From NCBI GenBank assembly GCA_028278405.1, contig JANQEK010000003.1:80498-144497 (forward strand): 64,000 nucleotides of DNA, given 5' to 3'. The translations under genes and the position numbers were made by a program. The notes below the pieces were generated by a model, which saw only the letters and a program-made list of their open reading frames with translations, made no database searches and had not been told where the DNA came from. Shown piece after piece: positions 25,267 to 33,059 of the stretch. The stretch's first letter is position 1. Each line of letters opens with the position of its first letter. The stretch comes from Nitrospinaceae bacterium (GTDB lineage: Bacteria; Nitrospinota; Nitrospinia; Nitrospinales; Nitrospinaceae).

Positions 25267-25295
25267 ATTATATCCAGCATCATTTCAGGTGTCAA
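25267..25295 (-). promoter_or_regulatory. Perfect-consensus sigma70 promoter for the SPOR gene
   Basis: On the minus strand TTGACA (25290-25295), a spacer of exactly 17 bases, and TATAAT (25267-25272). Every consensus position matches. Transcription should start near 25260, giving an unusually long leader of about 170 bases before the start at 25090. Confidence 0.8.
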
Positions 25296-25372
25296 GCAAA
25301 AGACATTGTTTTTTAAAAGGTTAGGCCTCAAAATCTGCCTGCTAATTTCAACAAATTTTAACAAATCATCTG

Positions 25373-26287
25373 ATGGCATCTGTTCCTGATCTTTCTGTCA
25401 AACTGGGCTCTCTTGAGTTGAGCAACCCCGTCATCGCCGCCTCGGGTACTTTCGGATATGGGTTGGAGTTCGCTCCGTTTCTTGACCTCAATCGTTTGGG
25501 TGGATTGTGCACCAAAGGGCTCTCGTTGAAGCCCCGTTTGGGAAACCCGGTGCCGCGGGTTTTTGAAACGGCTTCAGGTATGCTCAATGCCATTGGCTTG
25601 GAAAATGTAGGATTCGACCGTTTTCGTGATGAAAAACTTCCTCTCCTCCAGAAGTACCGGACCTGCATCATCGCCAACTTTTTTGGAGAAACCGTTCGTG
25701 AATATGCAGAGATGGCGAAGCAGCTTTCTTCGCTGGAGCGCATCGATGCCTTGGAAATGAATATTTCCTGTCCGAATGTGGAAGAAGGGGGACTTGCTTT
25801 CAGCTCGAGTCCGCAAATTGTGGAGCAGGTGGTGCAGGCGGTGCGCCCCTCCACCTCTAAATTTCTGATCGTAAAACTTTCCCCGAATGTGACCGATATC
25901 TGTGAAATCGCCCAGGCGGCGGAAGCCGCAGGAGCCGATGCGGTGTCGCTGGTCAATACCTATCTCGGGATGGCCTTGGATATCGAAACGGGCAAGCCTT
26001 TCCTCGCCAATGGCAGTGGTGGACTATCCGGTCCGGCGATCAAGCCGATTGCCTTGAATATGGTGTATCAGGTGACCCGGGCGGTGAGCATTCCGGTAAT
26101 CGGGATGGGGGGCATACGGACGGCGAAAGACGCGCTGGAATTTTTGATGGCCGGAGCATCGGCGATTCAAGTAGGCACGGCCAACTTTTTTGACCCTGCC
26201 GTCACCGTCAAAATCGTTGACGGGATTCAGAACTGGTGCATTTCGAAAGGAGTTAATAATTTAAATGAGATCAGAGGTTCTAAATAG
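25373..26287 (+). CDS. pyrD: Dihydroorotate dehydrogenase, class 1B catalytic subunit
   Basis: A 304-residue FMN enzyme oxidising dihydroorotate to orotate in pyrimidine synthesis. Class 1B features are the active-site Cys133 in NISCPNVEEGG, the FMN-binding NPVIAASGTFGYG and TKGLSLKPR near the N-terminus, and GMGGI..A.DALEFLMAGASAIQVGTA at the C-terminus. Class 1B enzymes normally pair with the iron-sulfur flavoprotein PyrK, which is not in this window. It converges on alr with a 6-base gap. Confidence 0.95.
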   Translation: MASVPDLSVKLGSLELSNPVIAASGTFGYGLEFAPFLDLNRLGGLCTKGLSLKPRLGNPVPRVFETASGMLNAIGLENVGFDRFRDEKLPLLQKYRTCIIANFFGETVREYAEMAKQLSSLERIDALEMNISCPNVEEGGLAFSSSPQIVEQVVQAVRPSTSKFLIVKLSPNVTDICEIAQAAEAAGADAVSLVNTYLGMALDIETGKPFLANGSGGLSGPAIKPIALNMVYQVTRAVSIPVIGMGGIRTAKDALEFLMAGASAIQVGTANFFDPAVTVKIVDGIQNWCISKGVNNLNEIRGSK

Positions 26288-26293
26288 ATGATT

Positions 26294-27439
26294 TTAAGTT
26301 AAATATATTCGAGGAACCCGTTTGCCCACTCCACACAAAATCTCGTAAGAAATGGTTTCGGCCTGAGCGGCCATCTCATCCACGGTGATCGTTTCTCCCT
26401 CTTGCTGGCCGAACAGAACGACCTCGTCGCCTTCCTGCACGTCCGAAACATCGGTCACATCAACCATACACATATCCATGCAGATGGTTCCCACTTGCGG
26501 CACCTTGCGTCCATGAACCAGTACGTTCATCCTGTGGGTCAGGAGCCGCTCCAGCCCATCCGCATAACCAACGGGGAGGGTGGCGATCCGGCTGTCACGC
26601 GAGGTAACAAACTTTTTTCCGTAGCTTACAGGGGACCCTTTGGGAAGCGAGTTGATGCTCAATATCCGGGTCTTCCACTGCATGACCGGGAGCAGGGGGA
26701 ATTTCCCGTTTTCCGCGGACAGGGATTCTATAACCGGGGCAAGTCCGGAAGCCGGTAGTGCTCCATACAGGGAAATTCCGGGCCTCACCAGATCGTACTG
26801 GCTTTCCGGGAACTGGAGTAGGGCGGCGCTGTTGGCGCAATGGGTCAGAGGTACGTTGAATTTGGCTTTTCTCAATTGGTTGAGCGAGGTTTGAAAACGC
26901 TCGATCTGAATCTGTGTGAAGCTGGGATCTTCATGGTCAGCGGAAGAAAAATGCGTGAAGATGGATTCAATCCGGATATTTTTTAACTTCGTGATGGATT
27001 CGACCAATCCGGGAAGTTGTTCCGGGGCAATTCCGAGCCGACCCATTCCGGTGTCGACTTTGATGTGAACTCCCACGTTCTTGCCCTGAGCGCCTGCCCG
27101 TTGATCCAAAGCTTCTGCCAGGGACCGATTGTGCAACGTAGTGGTCAGGTTGTGCTGAATCAGGTCATCGATTTCGTCCGGGAAAATTCCCACCAACACA
27201 TGGATGGGAGCCTGGATCCCGTGTTCCCTCAGTTCGATGCCTTCGGAAATAATGCCTACTCCCAGTGTATCCGCACCGGCGTCCAGCACGGCTTGAGTGC
27301 AGGGCAGGGCGCCGTGACCATAGGCGTCAGCTTTGACGACAGCCATCAACTGGACATCGGATTTGAGCAGAGAGCGCAAAGCCTGGACATTGTGACGCAG
27401 GTTCGGCAAATGAATCTCCGCTACGGTGGCCCGGTGCAA
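26294..27439 (-). CDS. alr: Alanine racemase
   Basis: A 381-residue PLP enzyme making D-alanine for peptidoglycan. The PLP Lys is K36 in VVKADAYGHG and the second catalytic residue is Tyr273 in VSYGKKF. VDTGMGRLG, THFSSAD and GYADG motifs are all present and the length is normal. The start is a TTG at 27439, the first possible codon in frame before the conserved N-terminal segment. It lies 53 bases after the DUF1566 gene on the same strand. Confidence 0.95.
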   Translation of the reverse strand: MHRATVAEIHLPNLRHNVQALRSLLKSDVQLMAVVKADAYGHGALPCTQAVLDAGADTLGVGIISEGIELREHGIQAPIHVLVGIFPDEIDDLIQHNLTTTLHNRSLAEALDQRAGAQGKNVGVHIKVDTGMGRLGIAPEQLPGLVESITKLKNIRIESIFTHFSSADHEDPSFTQIQIERFQTSLNQLRKAKFNVPLTHCANSAALLQFPESQYDLVRPGISLYGALPASGLAPVIESLSAENGKFPLLPVMQWKTRILSINSLPKGSPVSYGKKFVTSRDSRIATLPVGYADGLERLLTHRMNVLVHGRKVPQVGTICMDMCMVDVTDVSDVQEGDEVVLFGQQEGETITVDEMAAQAETISYEILCGVGKRVPRIYLT

Positions 27440-27492
27440 GCCGGGCTGGCTAGCGGGTTGTATGTCTGTGGAATTGGAAATAATCTTCTCCT

Positions 27493-27972
27493 CTATTCCC
27501 GCCGGGTGCGCCCGGTGGATGAAGTCCGCCCTTGAACGCTTGCTTTTCCCGCTGTTCGAACCGGCCGGCAGGACATGTTGGCATCATCTTTGGTGGATTT
27601 CCGAATCTGGTATCCGCGGTCGCTGTAAAAGTTGTAAGCCATGGCGTTGATTCCGCTTTCCTCTACACACCAGTAGGTAAATCCGCATCCTTCCGGAAAG
27701 GCGTAGTCGATATGAACGATATCGTCGTTAAAATCATAGTTTTTGCTGTCGTGGTCGTATAGGTTGCGGCATTCCTGACTTTTGGGCAAGCGCCAGTCAT
27801 CGTAACCTGCGAATTTCTTTTCGTTCAGCCGCGTGACGAACTTGTTCGCTCCTTTCCAGCTGCACCACTTGCCTTTCTTCTGATAGCTGTCTTGCTTCAA
27901 CCACATCAATTTGTATTTGGTGTCGGTGACAGTACCGTCACCGTTATCCACAAAGCGTTCTCCTTCAGCCAT
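27493..27972 (-). CDS. DUF1566 (Lcl C-terminal type) domain protein
   Basis: A 159-residue protein consisting of one DUF1566 domain. RFVDNGDGTVTDTKYKLMWLK is at the N-terminus, then a Trp/Gly-rich segment, and DDWRLPKSQECRNLYD near residue 60. Four or five Cys residues are present. The domain is usually found in secreted or surface proteins, but no signal peptide is seen here. The C-terminal 25 residues are Arg/Ser/Thr-rich. Function is unknown. It probably forms a unit with the alr gene downstream, from the promoter at 28048-28076. Confidence 0.8.
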   Translation of the reverse strand: MAEGERFVDNGDGTVTDTKYKLMWLKQDSYQKKGKWCSWKGANKFVTRLNEKKFAGYDDWRLPKSQECRNLYDHDSKNYDFNDDIVHIDYAFPEGCGFTYWCVEESGINAMAYNFYSDRGYQIRKSTKDDANMSCRPVRTAGKASVQGRTSSTGRTRRE

Positions 27973-28047
27973 TCATCGAATCCGTTTGATTGGTAGTTAT
28001 TGGATGTGTCTTGCGATCTAAAAAGCAATTTATATCTTAACTTAGCT

Positions 28048-28076
28048 ATTATAATTCAATAGTTTTCCTGAAACAA
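28048..28076 (-). promoter_or_regulatory. Sigma70-type promoter for the DUF1566 gene (and perhaps alr)
   Basis: On the minus strand TTGTTT (28071-28076), 17 bases, TATAAT (28048-28053). A TATAAT is also readable on the plus strand at 28050-28055, but without a -35 match. Confidence 0.55.
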
Positions 28077-28265
28077 AAATTAATACCCAGGGAACTGCAT
28101 GGATTTTCCCGAAACTTTCCTGCTGCAGGTAAAGGTAAGGATCAACTCTCTGGAATAACGATTGCTGGAATTGGTTGCTTTTGTGGTATTTTGTGGCTTC
28201 ATTTTCAACTCAAGATATCCGGGTGGCTCCGGTGGGCAGTTATCGAATATAAGAATAGGAAAGTT

Positions 28266-28598
28266 ATGGCTAAGATTGAAATTCAAAGTTTTTTCTTCGA
28301 CCTGTTGCATTGCAAGGACAAGATCATCAGTACATTTGATGAGTTTGATGAAAAGTTTGGGGACGATGAACGAGGCTCTCTGGTTGCGGGTATTCGTGAA
28401 ATGGAAGACGCTGACCTGGTTAACCTTCTTATCAATATTCAGCGCATGGCTACAGGTTATGAAGAGATCAAGGAGTTGATGGATGCCGCCGAGGAAGAAG
28501 AACTTCAGAAGTCCCTGGAAGAAGATGACGACGACGAAGACGATGACGACGATGATGATGACGAAGACGAAGACGATGACGACGACGATGAGAAATAG
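28266..28598 (+). CDS. Small protein with a poly-Asp/Glu tail, unknown family
   Basis: A 110-residue cytoplasmic protein. The first 75 or so residues are predicted helical (IEIQSFFFDLLHCKDKIIS, then LVNLLINIQRMATGY), with no domain I recognise. The last 30 are almost pure Asp and Glu, encoded by a GAC/GAT/GAA tract at about 28518-28596. I chose ATG 28266 because AGGAAA sits 5 bases upstream; an earlier in-frame ATG at 28191 would add 25 residues with no ribosome site. The acidic tail suggests binding to basic proteins or divalent cations, which is speculation. It is followed 35 bases later by the SUMF1 lipoprotein gene. Confidence 0.7.
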   Translation: MAKIEIQSFFFDLLHCKDKIISTFDEFDEKFGDDERGSLVAGIREMEDADLVNLLINIQRMATGYEEIKELMDAAEEEELQKSLEEDDDDEDDDDDDDDEDEDDDDDDEK

Positions 28599-28633
28599 AT
28601 TCATCGTGCCACGGTCCCTTAGGGTTTTTCTGA

Positions 28634-29482
28634 ATGCTTCTGGATAGAATACGCAATCTCTTCATAATATTTTTTGTTGTTTTGTTATCAGCCTGTGAAA
28701 GGGGGCCGGATTCCCTATCTCCTAAAATAGTTTCCGAGGTGGATGGCAAAACGATGGTGTTGGTTCCCGCCGGAGAATTTATTATGGGGACCAACCGCAC
28801 CGACCCTGAAAACACCCATCTTAAAATCGGCACCGTTAAACCTCTCTACAAAGACCAGCATCCGGAGCACAGCGTTTACCTGGATGCGTTTTATATCGAC
28901 CAGCAGGAAGTTACCAATCTGGAATACAAGAAATTTGTCGATGCCACTCAATTTCCCGAGCTTCCCGGCCATTGGGAGGAAGGTAGTTTTCCTAAAGGGA
29001 CGAAAGACCTCCCGGTCACCAATGTTACCTGGCGGGAAGCGTTGACTTATGCCCTTTGGGCTGGAAAACGGTTACCGACCGAAGCTCAATGGGAAAAGGC
29101 CGCGCGGGGAACCGATGGCCGGTTGTTCCCATGGGGCGATGAATATCAGAAAGGCTGGGCGAATGTCGGGGTCGATGGTTCCAAGTCACTTGCTCCCGGC
29201 GGTAGTTACCCAAAAGATATCAGTCCTTACAAACTCTTTGACATGGCTGGAAATGTCATGGAATGGACATCAAGCTGGTACCAGCCATACTCCGGTAATA
29301 ATTACCGGTTTAAAAAATTCGGGAAGGAATTCAAGGTGCTTCGCGGTAACGGATTTCAGAAGGGCGGGCATTATTTTCTGGAGGCGTACCGCTATGTCTT
29401 TTATCGGACCGAGGCGAGACCTGATGAGTATTTCGAAAATGTCGGATTTCGGTGCGTGCTTCCGATCACTTCTCCAGAGTAG
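28634..29482 (+). CDS. SUMF1/FGE-fold lipoprotein
   Basis: A 282-residue protein with a lipoprotein signal (LLSAC, lipid-modified Cys21) and a SUMF1/FGE fold from about 40 to 278. Typical motifs are MVLVPAGEFIMGT, DAFYIDQQEVTN, WAGKRLPTEAQWEKAARGTDGRLFPWGDE and MAGNVMEW, ending in VGFRCVLP. The segment that should carry the two catalytic cysteines reads RGNGFQKGGHYFLEA, so formylglycine synthesis is unlikely. It is the second such protein in the window; the first (2109-3020) is anchored by a helix instead. Its stop overlaps the converging DUF2784 gene by 17 bases. Confidence 0.88.
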   Translation: MLLDRIRNLFIIFFVVLLSACERGPDSLSPKIVSEVDGKTMVLVPAGEFIMGTNRTDPENTHLKIGTVKPLYKDQHPEHSVYLDAFYIDQQEVTNLEYKKFVDATQFPELPGHWEEGSFPKGTKDLPVTNVTWREALTYALWAGKRLPTEAQWEKAARGTDGRLFPWGDEYQKGWANVGVDGSKSLAPGGSYPKDISPYKLFDMAGNVMEWTSSWYQPYSGNNYRFKKFGKEFKVLRGNGFQKGGHYFLEAYRYVFYRTEARPDEYFENVGFRCVLPITSPE

Positions 29483-29837
29483 TCTTATTCTTTTCGTTTG
29501 ATTTCTTTTTTAGCGGCCACCACCAAAAGGAAGAAAACACCACTGCTGCGAAGATCATGTCGATGATAAAAATCGTTTGAGGGGTAAACCATTCAACATA
29601 GATGATTCGGTTCAGCCAAGTGGCGAGAAAGGAGCCTTGGTAAGATCCTCCCGACGAGGATTCTTCAATGACGGTGAGAGGGCAGGGTATTCTCAGGATC
29701 ATCAACAGAGTGATAAAAGCGAGGACTCCGGCATGGATCAAACGAAACCAGCGGTGATTCGTGATCAGTCCAACCGGGAACCCAATCACCATGTATAAAA
29801 TCACAGCAAAGTGTAAAATCAATACAAATAAAGCCAT
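29466..29837 (-). CDS. DUF2784 family membrane protein
   Basis: A 123-residue protein with about four membrane helices. DUF2784 features are visible: an N-terminal helix with LHFAVILYMVIGFP, RLIHAGVLAF, the CPLTVIEESS motif and a helix after QTIFIIDM. Function of the family is unknown. The C-terminal tail is Lys/Asn-rich. It follows the pentapeptide-repeat gene by 40 bases on the same strand. Confidence 0.8.
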   Translation of the reverse strand: MALFVLILHFAVILYMVIGFPVGLITNHRWFRLIHAGVLAFITLLMILRIPCPLTVIEESSSGGSYQGSFLATWLNRIIYVEWFTPQTIFIIDMIFAAVVFSSFWWWPLKKKSNEKNKTTLEK

Positions 29838-29877
29838 AGTCCTGTCCTATCTAGAGATAGAGAGCTTCCGGAGTATT

Positions 29878-30729
29878 TTACTCCAGGATGGTGTTATCCA
29901 AAATGGCTTCTTTAAGCAATGCTTTTGAAGTATTAGCGTCTATCAGATAGGCATCCTTGAGGTTGGCTTTGCTGAAGTTGGCGCCATGAAGGTTGGCTTC
30001 GAGGAGAAAGGCGCTTTTCAGGTTCGCGTCTTCCAGATTGGCGTACGTCAGGTCCGCTCCCTCCAGATTTATTTCTTCCATCTCCAGGCCTTTACAGAAG
30101 GAATCCTTCAGTTCACACCCTATCATCTCCGCATGCGAGAGTTTGACTCCCTTGAACGTACAGGAGTTGAAGTCCGAGTATTTTAAAACCGCTCCCCGGA
30201 AATCGGTGTTGCTGATTTTGGAAAACCCGAAGTCGGAGCCTCGGGCATTGATGCCGTTCAGGCGGGAACCAGAGATGTCAGTGGATTTGGCGTAAGCGTA
30301 CATCAAACGGGCAAAACCCAGGTCGCTATTCTGTATTTTTGCGGACGATAGATTGCCGTGGCTCAAATTACAACCGCGCAATTGGCATCCTCGGATTTGT
30401 GCCGAGGCAAAGTTGGAATTTTCGAGATTGGCATTTTTGAATGTGCAATTGATCAGAGTTGCGTCTTCAAAATTTGCATTTTCAAGATTGGAGGAAGTAA
30501 AGTCGACGTTCTTGATCTTTGCGTTTTTAAACCGGGTGTTTTTAAGGTTGGCCTGGGAAAAATTGATGTCTACCAGTTCTGACTTGTTGAAGTTGGATTC
30601 CGTAAAAACAGAAAAGATAAACGATATTCCGTTCAGACTGATACCGTTGAGATCATAAGCCTTGAAATCAGCGCCATCGTGAATATTGCTGTTTAGTGTG
30701 AGAGAAAGGACTTCTTCAATATGTGACAT
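29878..30729 (-). CDS. Pentapeptide-repeat protein
   Basis: A 283-residue protein made almost entirely of pentapeptide repeats of the A(N/D)LXX type (for example ANFEDATLINCTFKNANLEN and ADLTYANLEDANLKSAFLLEANL). These fold as a right-handed quadrilateral beta-helix about 50 coils long. Such proteins can mimic DNA (MfpA/Qnr) or act as scaffolds; nothing here points to one of these. There is no signal peptide or membrane helix. It lies 75 bases downstream of the adenylate cyclase gene on the same strand, so the two could be linked. Confidence 0.9.
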   Translation of the reverse strand: MSHIEEVLSLTLNSNIHDGADFKAYDLNGISLNGISFIFSVFTESNFNKSELVDINFSQANLKNTRFKNAKIKNVDFTSSNLENANFEDATLINCTFKNANLENSNFASAQIRGCQLRGCNLSHGNLSSAKIQNSDLGFARLMYAYAKSTDISGSRLNGINARGSDFGFSKISNTDFRGAVLKYSDFNSCTFKGVKLSHAEMIGCELKDSFCKGLEMEEINLEGADLTYANLEDANLKSAFLLEANLHGANFSKANLKDAYLIDANTSKALLKEAILDNTILE

Positions 30730-30804
30730 TAGGTTTTCCGATTTGGTATCAGAGAAGCACGCATATATAACGTAATATTGACTGCGGGTATCTTCGTCGC
30801 GATT

Positions 30805-32886
30805 CTATTTTTCCGAAGACGAATCTTTTCCTTTCGAGATGCTCCCCTTTAACGAATTCAGGATATAGGTGTTCAGCCAGAAAAGATTCATGGTGTCTCT
30901 ACGGCTTCCCGGAACGAAGACCTTCAAATAGTCAGGGTTATCGAGAACCCGATCAGATGTTTGAGGAAGTATATCTTCGAGACTTCTCTTCATACAATTT
31001 ATACCCGAATACGTTTTGCAGAACAACTCCCCCCAGGAAGTAAGATATATGGTGATCACGCTTCCAATGCGTTCCAGACGCTTGGAAACAAAGTTGGAGT
31101 ATTCTTTATGGGTTTTGCATTCGTTAATGTTTCCTATGGTGATTTCTCTGGGAATGGGATTGCCAAAGTCCACAATAAAGAAAACCTGCTGTATGAAAGC
31201 GTTTGCCAACAAGTCTTCATTGGAGATGTCGGAGATATTCACTTGTGCCAGAAAACTGGACAGATCACCGAGAAGAGATTTGAGGTCTTGATCTTTGATC
31301 GATTGTTGCTCGGCCCGCAACAGAAGCACAGTATCATCATTGTATAAATTGTTGAAACAGGTGAAAGCGATCAGGAATTGCAGTGTGGAGGCCTTTTTAA
31401 TAATATTGTCCGGTGGAATCAGGTCAAGCAAGGCCAGAGTTTTACCGCGAATCAGATACCAGGTTCCCTTGTCAGAAGGACTCGCTTGATGCAATAAAAA
31501 AGTCAGTTCCTTCTCGCTGGTTTCCCCGTCGACCAGTGCAAACAGATTCTCCACCTTGTTTAGAGTTTTACGATAAAAACTGAATAATTTTCTTCCCAGG
31601 AGATGAGTGTCTCTTTCAGAAATCAGGCTTTCGCCGGGTCCCAGCTTTGAATTGGCTTCCGAGATTTTTTTGTAGGAGTTCATCAATATCTGGTTCATCC
31701 GGTTTCCAAGAGCCACCTTTTTCATCATTTGCCAATCCAGGTACGAATTGAGCTTTTCGACGGTTCCCGGATTCCAGTCCCAGCCATTAATCAGCTCAAT
31801 CAACATTTTCTTGTTGGAGTCCGTGCTTCCATGAGTCAGCTCGTAATTGTTGACCCTGGACCCCGTCTTCAAATAAAACGCGATACGAAGGGCATCGACT
31901 TCGCGTTCGGTTTTGGTGGTCAGGAAATATCGTTCTACTCTCTCGAAGAGGTTTTTATAGGTATCTATTTTTTCGTAAGGGACGCCGGCAAATATTTTTT
32001 TCTTAATGTCGTGACAGAGCAAGTTGGATTTCGTGTTGTTGAACATATACTCTTCCAACAGACCCATTTTGATAAGAGTTTTAAACGGAGCTTTGAACGA
32101 TTTGATCAAAGTCCATATGGATCCGCCAAAAAATTCACCCTGGGAGATGTCGTCCACATTACCGATATCCAGAAAATCGTCCGGGTTCAGTAACGTTTGG
32201 TTGGTTTTGACCAGGTGGTACAGCTTTTTATACATATGGTCGTCTGTATTGAGTGGTACGATCCACCAGAAAGGAAATTTCCCGCCTGTAATGACTGCTG
32301 TCCGGTACATTTCCTCTTTTAGCAGCTTTGCCAGGGCGGAGCCGGTGCTTTCCGAGTCACTTTCACCAAAAATATTGTTTTTGACATCAAGGATATCGTT
32401 ATTGAAAAAATGAATTTCAAGATTGAAAGTGTTCCAGGTCCACTCTTCAATGGCTTTCAGCTTTTTGTCGAATAACTCCAGTCTTTCGATAGAGACGCTG
32501 TTTTTGTCGACCAGCAGGGTGAAATCCAAGTCGGATTTCTGGCTTTGAGCCATGGAACCCGTGCTTCCCATAAGCAGTACGGTATCGATAAAGGGAGAAT
32601 GGTTTTCGCCGCCTCTCATGATGGTTTTTGGAAAGAGACGCTCCGCTGCCATTTGGCATTCGTGATTGATTTTAAAATTGTAAATCCCGCATGGTGTATC
32701 GCCCTCAATATAGCCGGGGAGACCTTTCTGATTGATGTGCAGTAGCCGGGGAATGAGGGTGAAAACGAGACGATCGGTCGGGGAAAGCGTTTCCAGGATG
32801 CGTTGGATTTTGAACTGGTTGTAACGCAGGAATAATTGCCGATTGTTGAAAAGTGTGTTGGAAATTTTAGTTTTAGAATCGTTCAT
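30805..32886 (-). CDS. Class I adenylate cyclase (CyaA-like), without the regulatory domain
   Basis: A 693-residue protein matching the catalytic half of enterobacterial class I adenylate cyclase. LLHINQKGLPGYIEGDTPCGI, the nucleotidyltransferase motif GSTGS...S-D-L-D (Asp119 and Asp121), ESTGSALAKLLKEEMYRTA, LDIGNVDDISQGEFFGGSIWTL and LINGWDWN are all close to the known family. It should make cAMP from ATP. The sequence is shorter than E. coli CyaA (848) and the C-terminal region does not resemble the glucose-responsive regulatory domain. The start is taken as ATG 32886; a TTG at 32934 overlaps the TATAAT box. No CRP-type gene is in the window. Confidence 0.85.
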   Translation of the reverse strand: MNDSKTKISNTLFNNRQLFLRYNQFKIQRILETLSPTDRLVFTLIPRLLHINQKGLPGYIEGDTPCGIYNFKINHECQMAAERLFPKTIMRGGENHSPFIDTVLLMGSTGSMAQSQKSDLDFTLLVDKNSVSIERLELFDKKLKAIEEWTWNTFNLEIHFFNNDILDVKNNIFGESDSESTGSALAKLLKEEMYRTAVITGGKFPFWWIVPLNTDDHMYKKLYHLVKTNQTLLNPDDFLDIGNVDDISQGEFFGGSIWTLIKSFKAPFKTLIKMGLLEEYMFNNTKSNLLCHDIKKKIFAGVPYEKIDTYKNLFERVERYFLTTKTEREVDALRIAFYLKTGSRVNNYELTHGSTDSNKKMLIELINGWDWNPGTVEKLNSYLDWQMMKKVALGNRMNQILMNSYKKISEANSKLGPGESLISERDTHLLGRKLFSFYRKTLNKVENLFALVDGETSEKELTFLLHQASPSDKGTWYLIRGKTLALLDLIPPDNIIKKASTLQFLIAFTCFNNLYNDDTVLLLRAEQQSIKDQDLKSLLGDLSSFLAQVNISDISNEDLLANAFIQQVFFIVDFGNPIPREITIGNINECKTHKEYSNFVSKRLERIGSVITIYLTSWGELFCKTYSGINCMKRSLEDILPQTSDRVLDNPDYLKVFVPGSRRDTMNLFWLNTYILNSLKGSISKGKDSSSEK

Positions 32887-32933
32887 AGATTTCCGGAAAA
32901 ACGGCCAAAACAAATTTAATCGTCCCTCTATCA

Positions 32934-32939
32934 ATTATA
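32934..32939 (-). promoter_or_regulatory. Likely -10 box of the adenylate cyclase gene
   Basis: A perfect TATAAT on the minus strand, about 48 bases before the ATG at 32886. The -35 region is not convincing. It helps to reject the upstream TTG start, which would fall inside the promoter. Confidence 0.4.
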
Positions 32940-33059
32940 AGGGTTTGTTTTAGGAAAACCCCATAATTTTGTGCAAAATCGACCTCAAAAAAAGTTAACG
33001 TAAATCAATTTTTGTATCGGCAAATGGTGCTTTAAAGTTATATAATTTTAAGGTAGTGA

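Noticed and set aside
28080..28604. Open frame of 174 codons antisense to the acidic-tail gene
   Set aside because: Its Val/Ile-rich start is only the reverse complement of the GAC/GAT tract.
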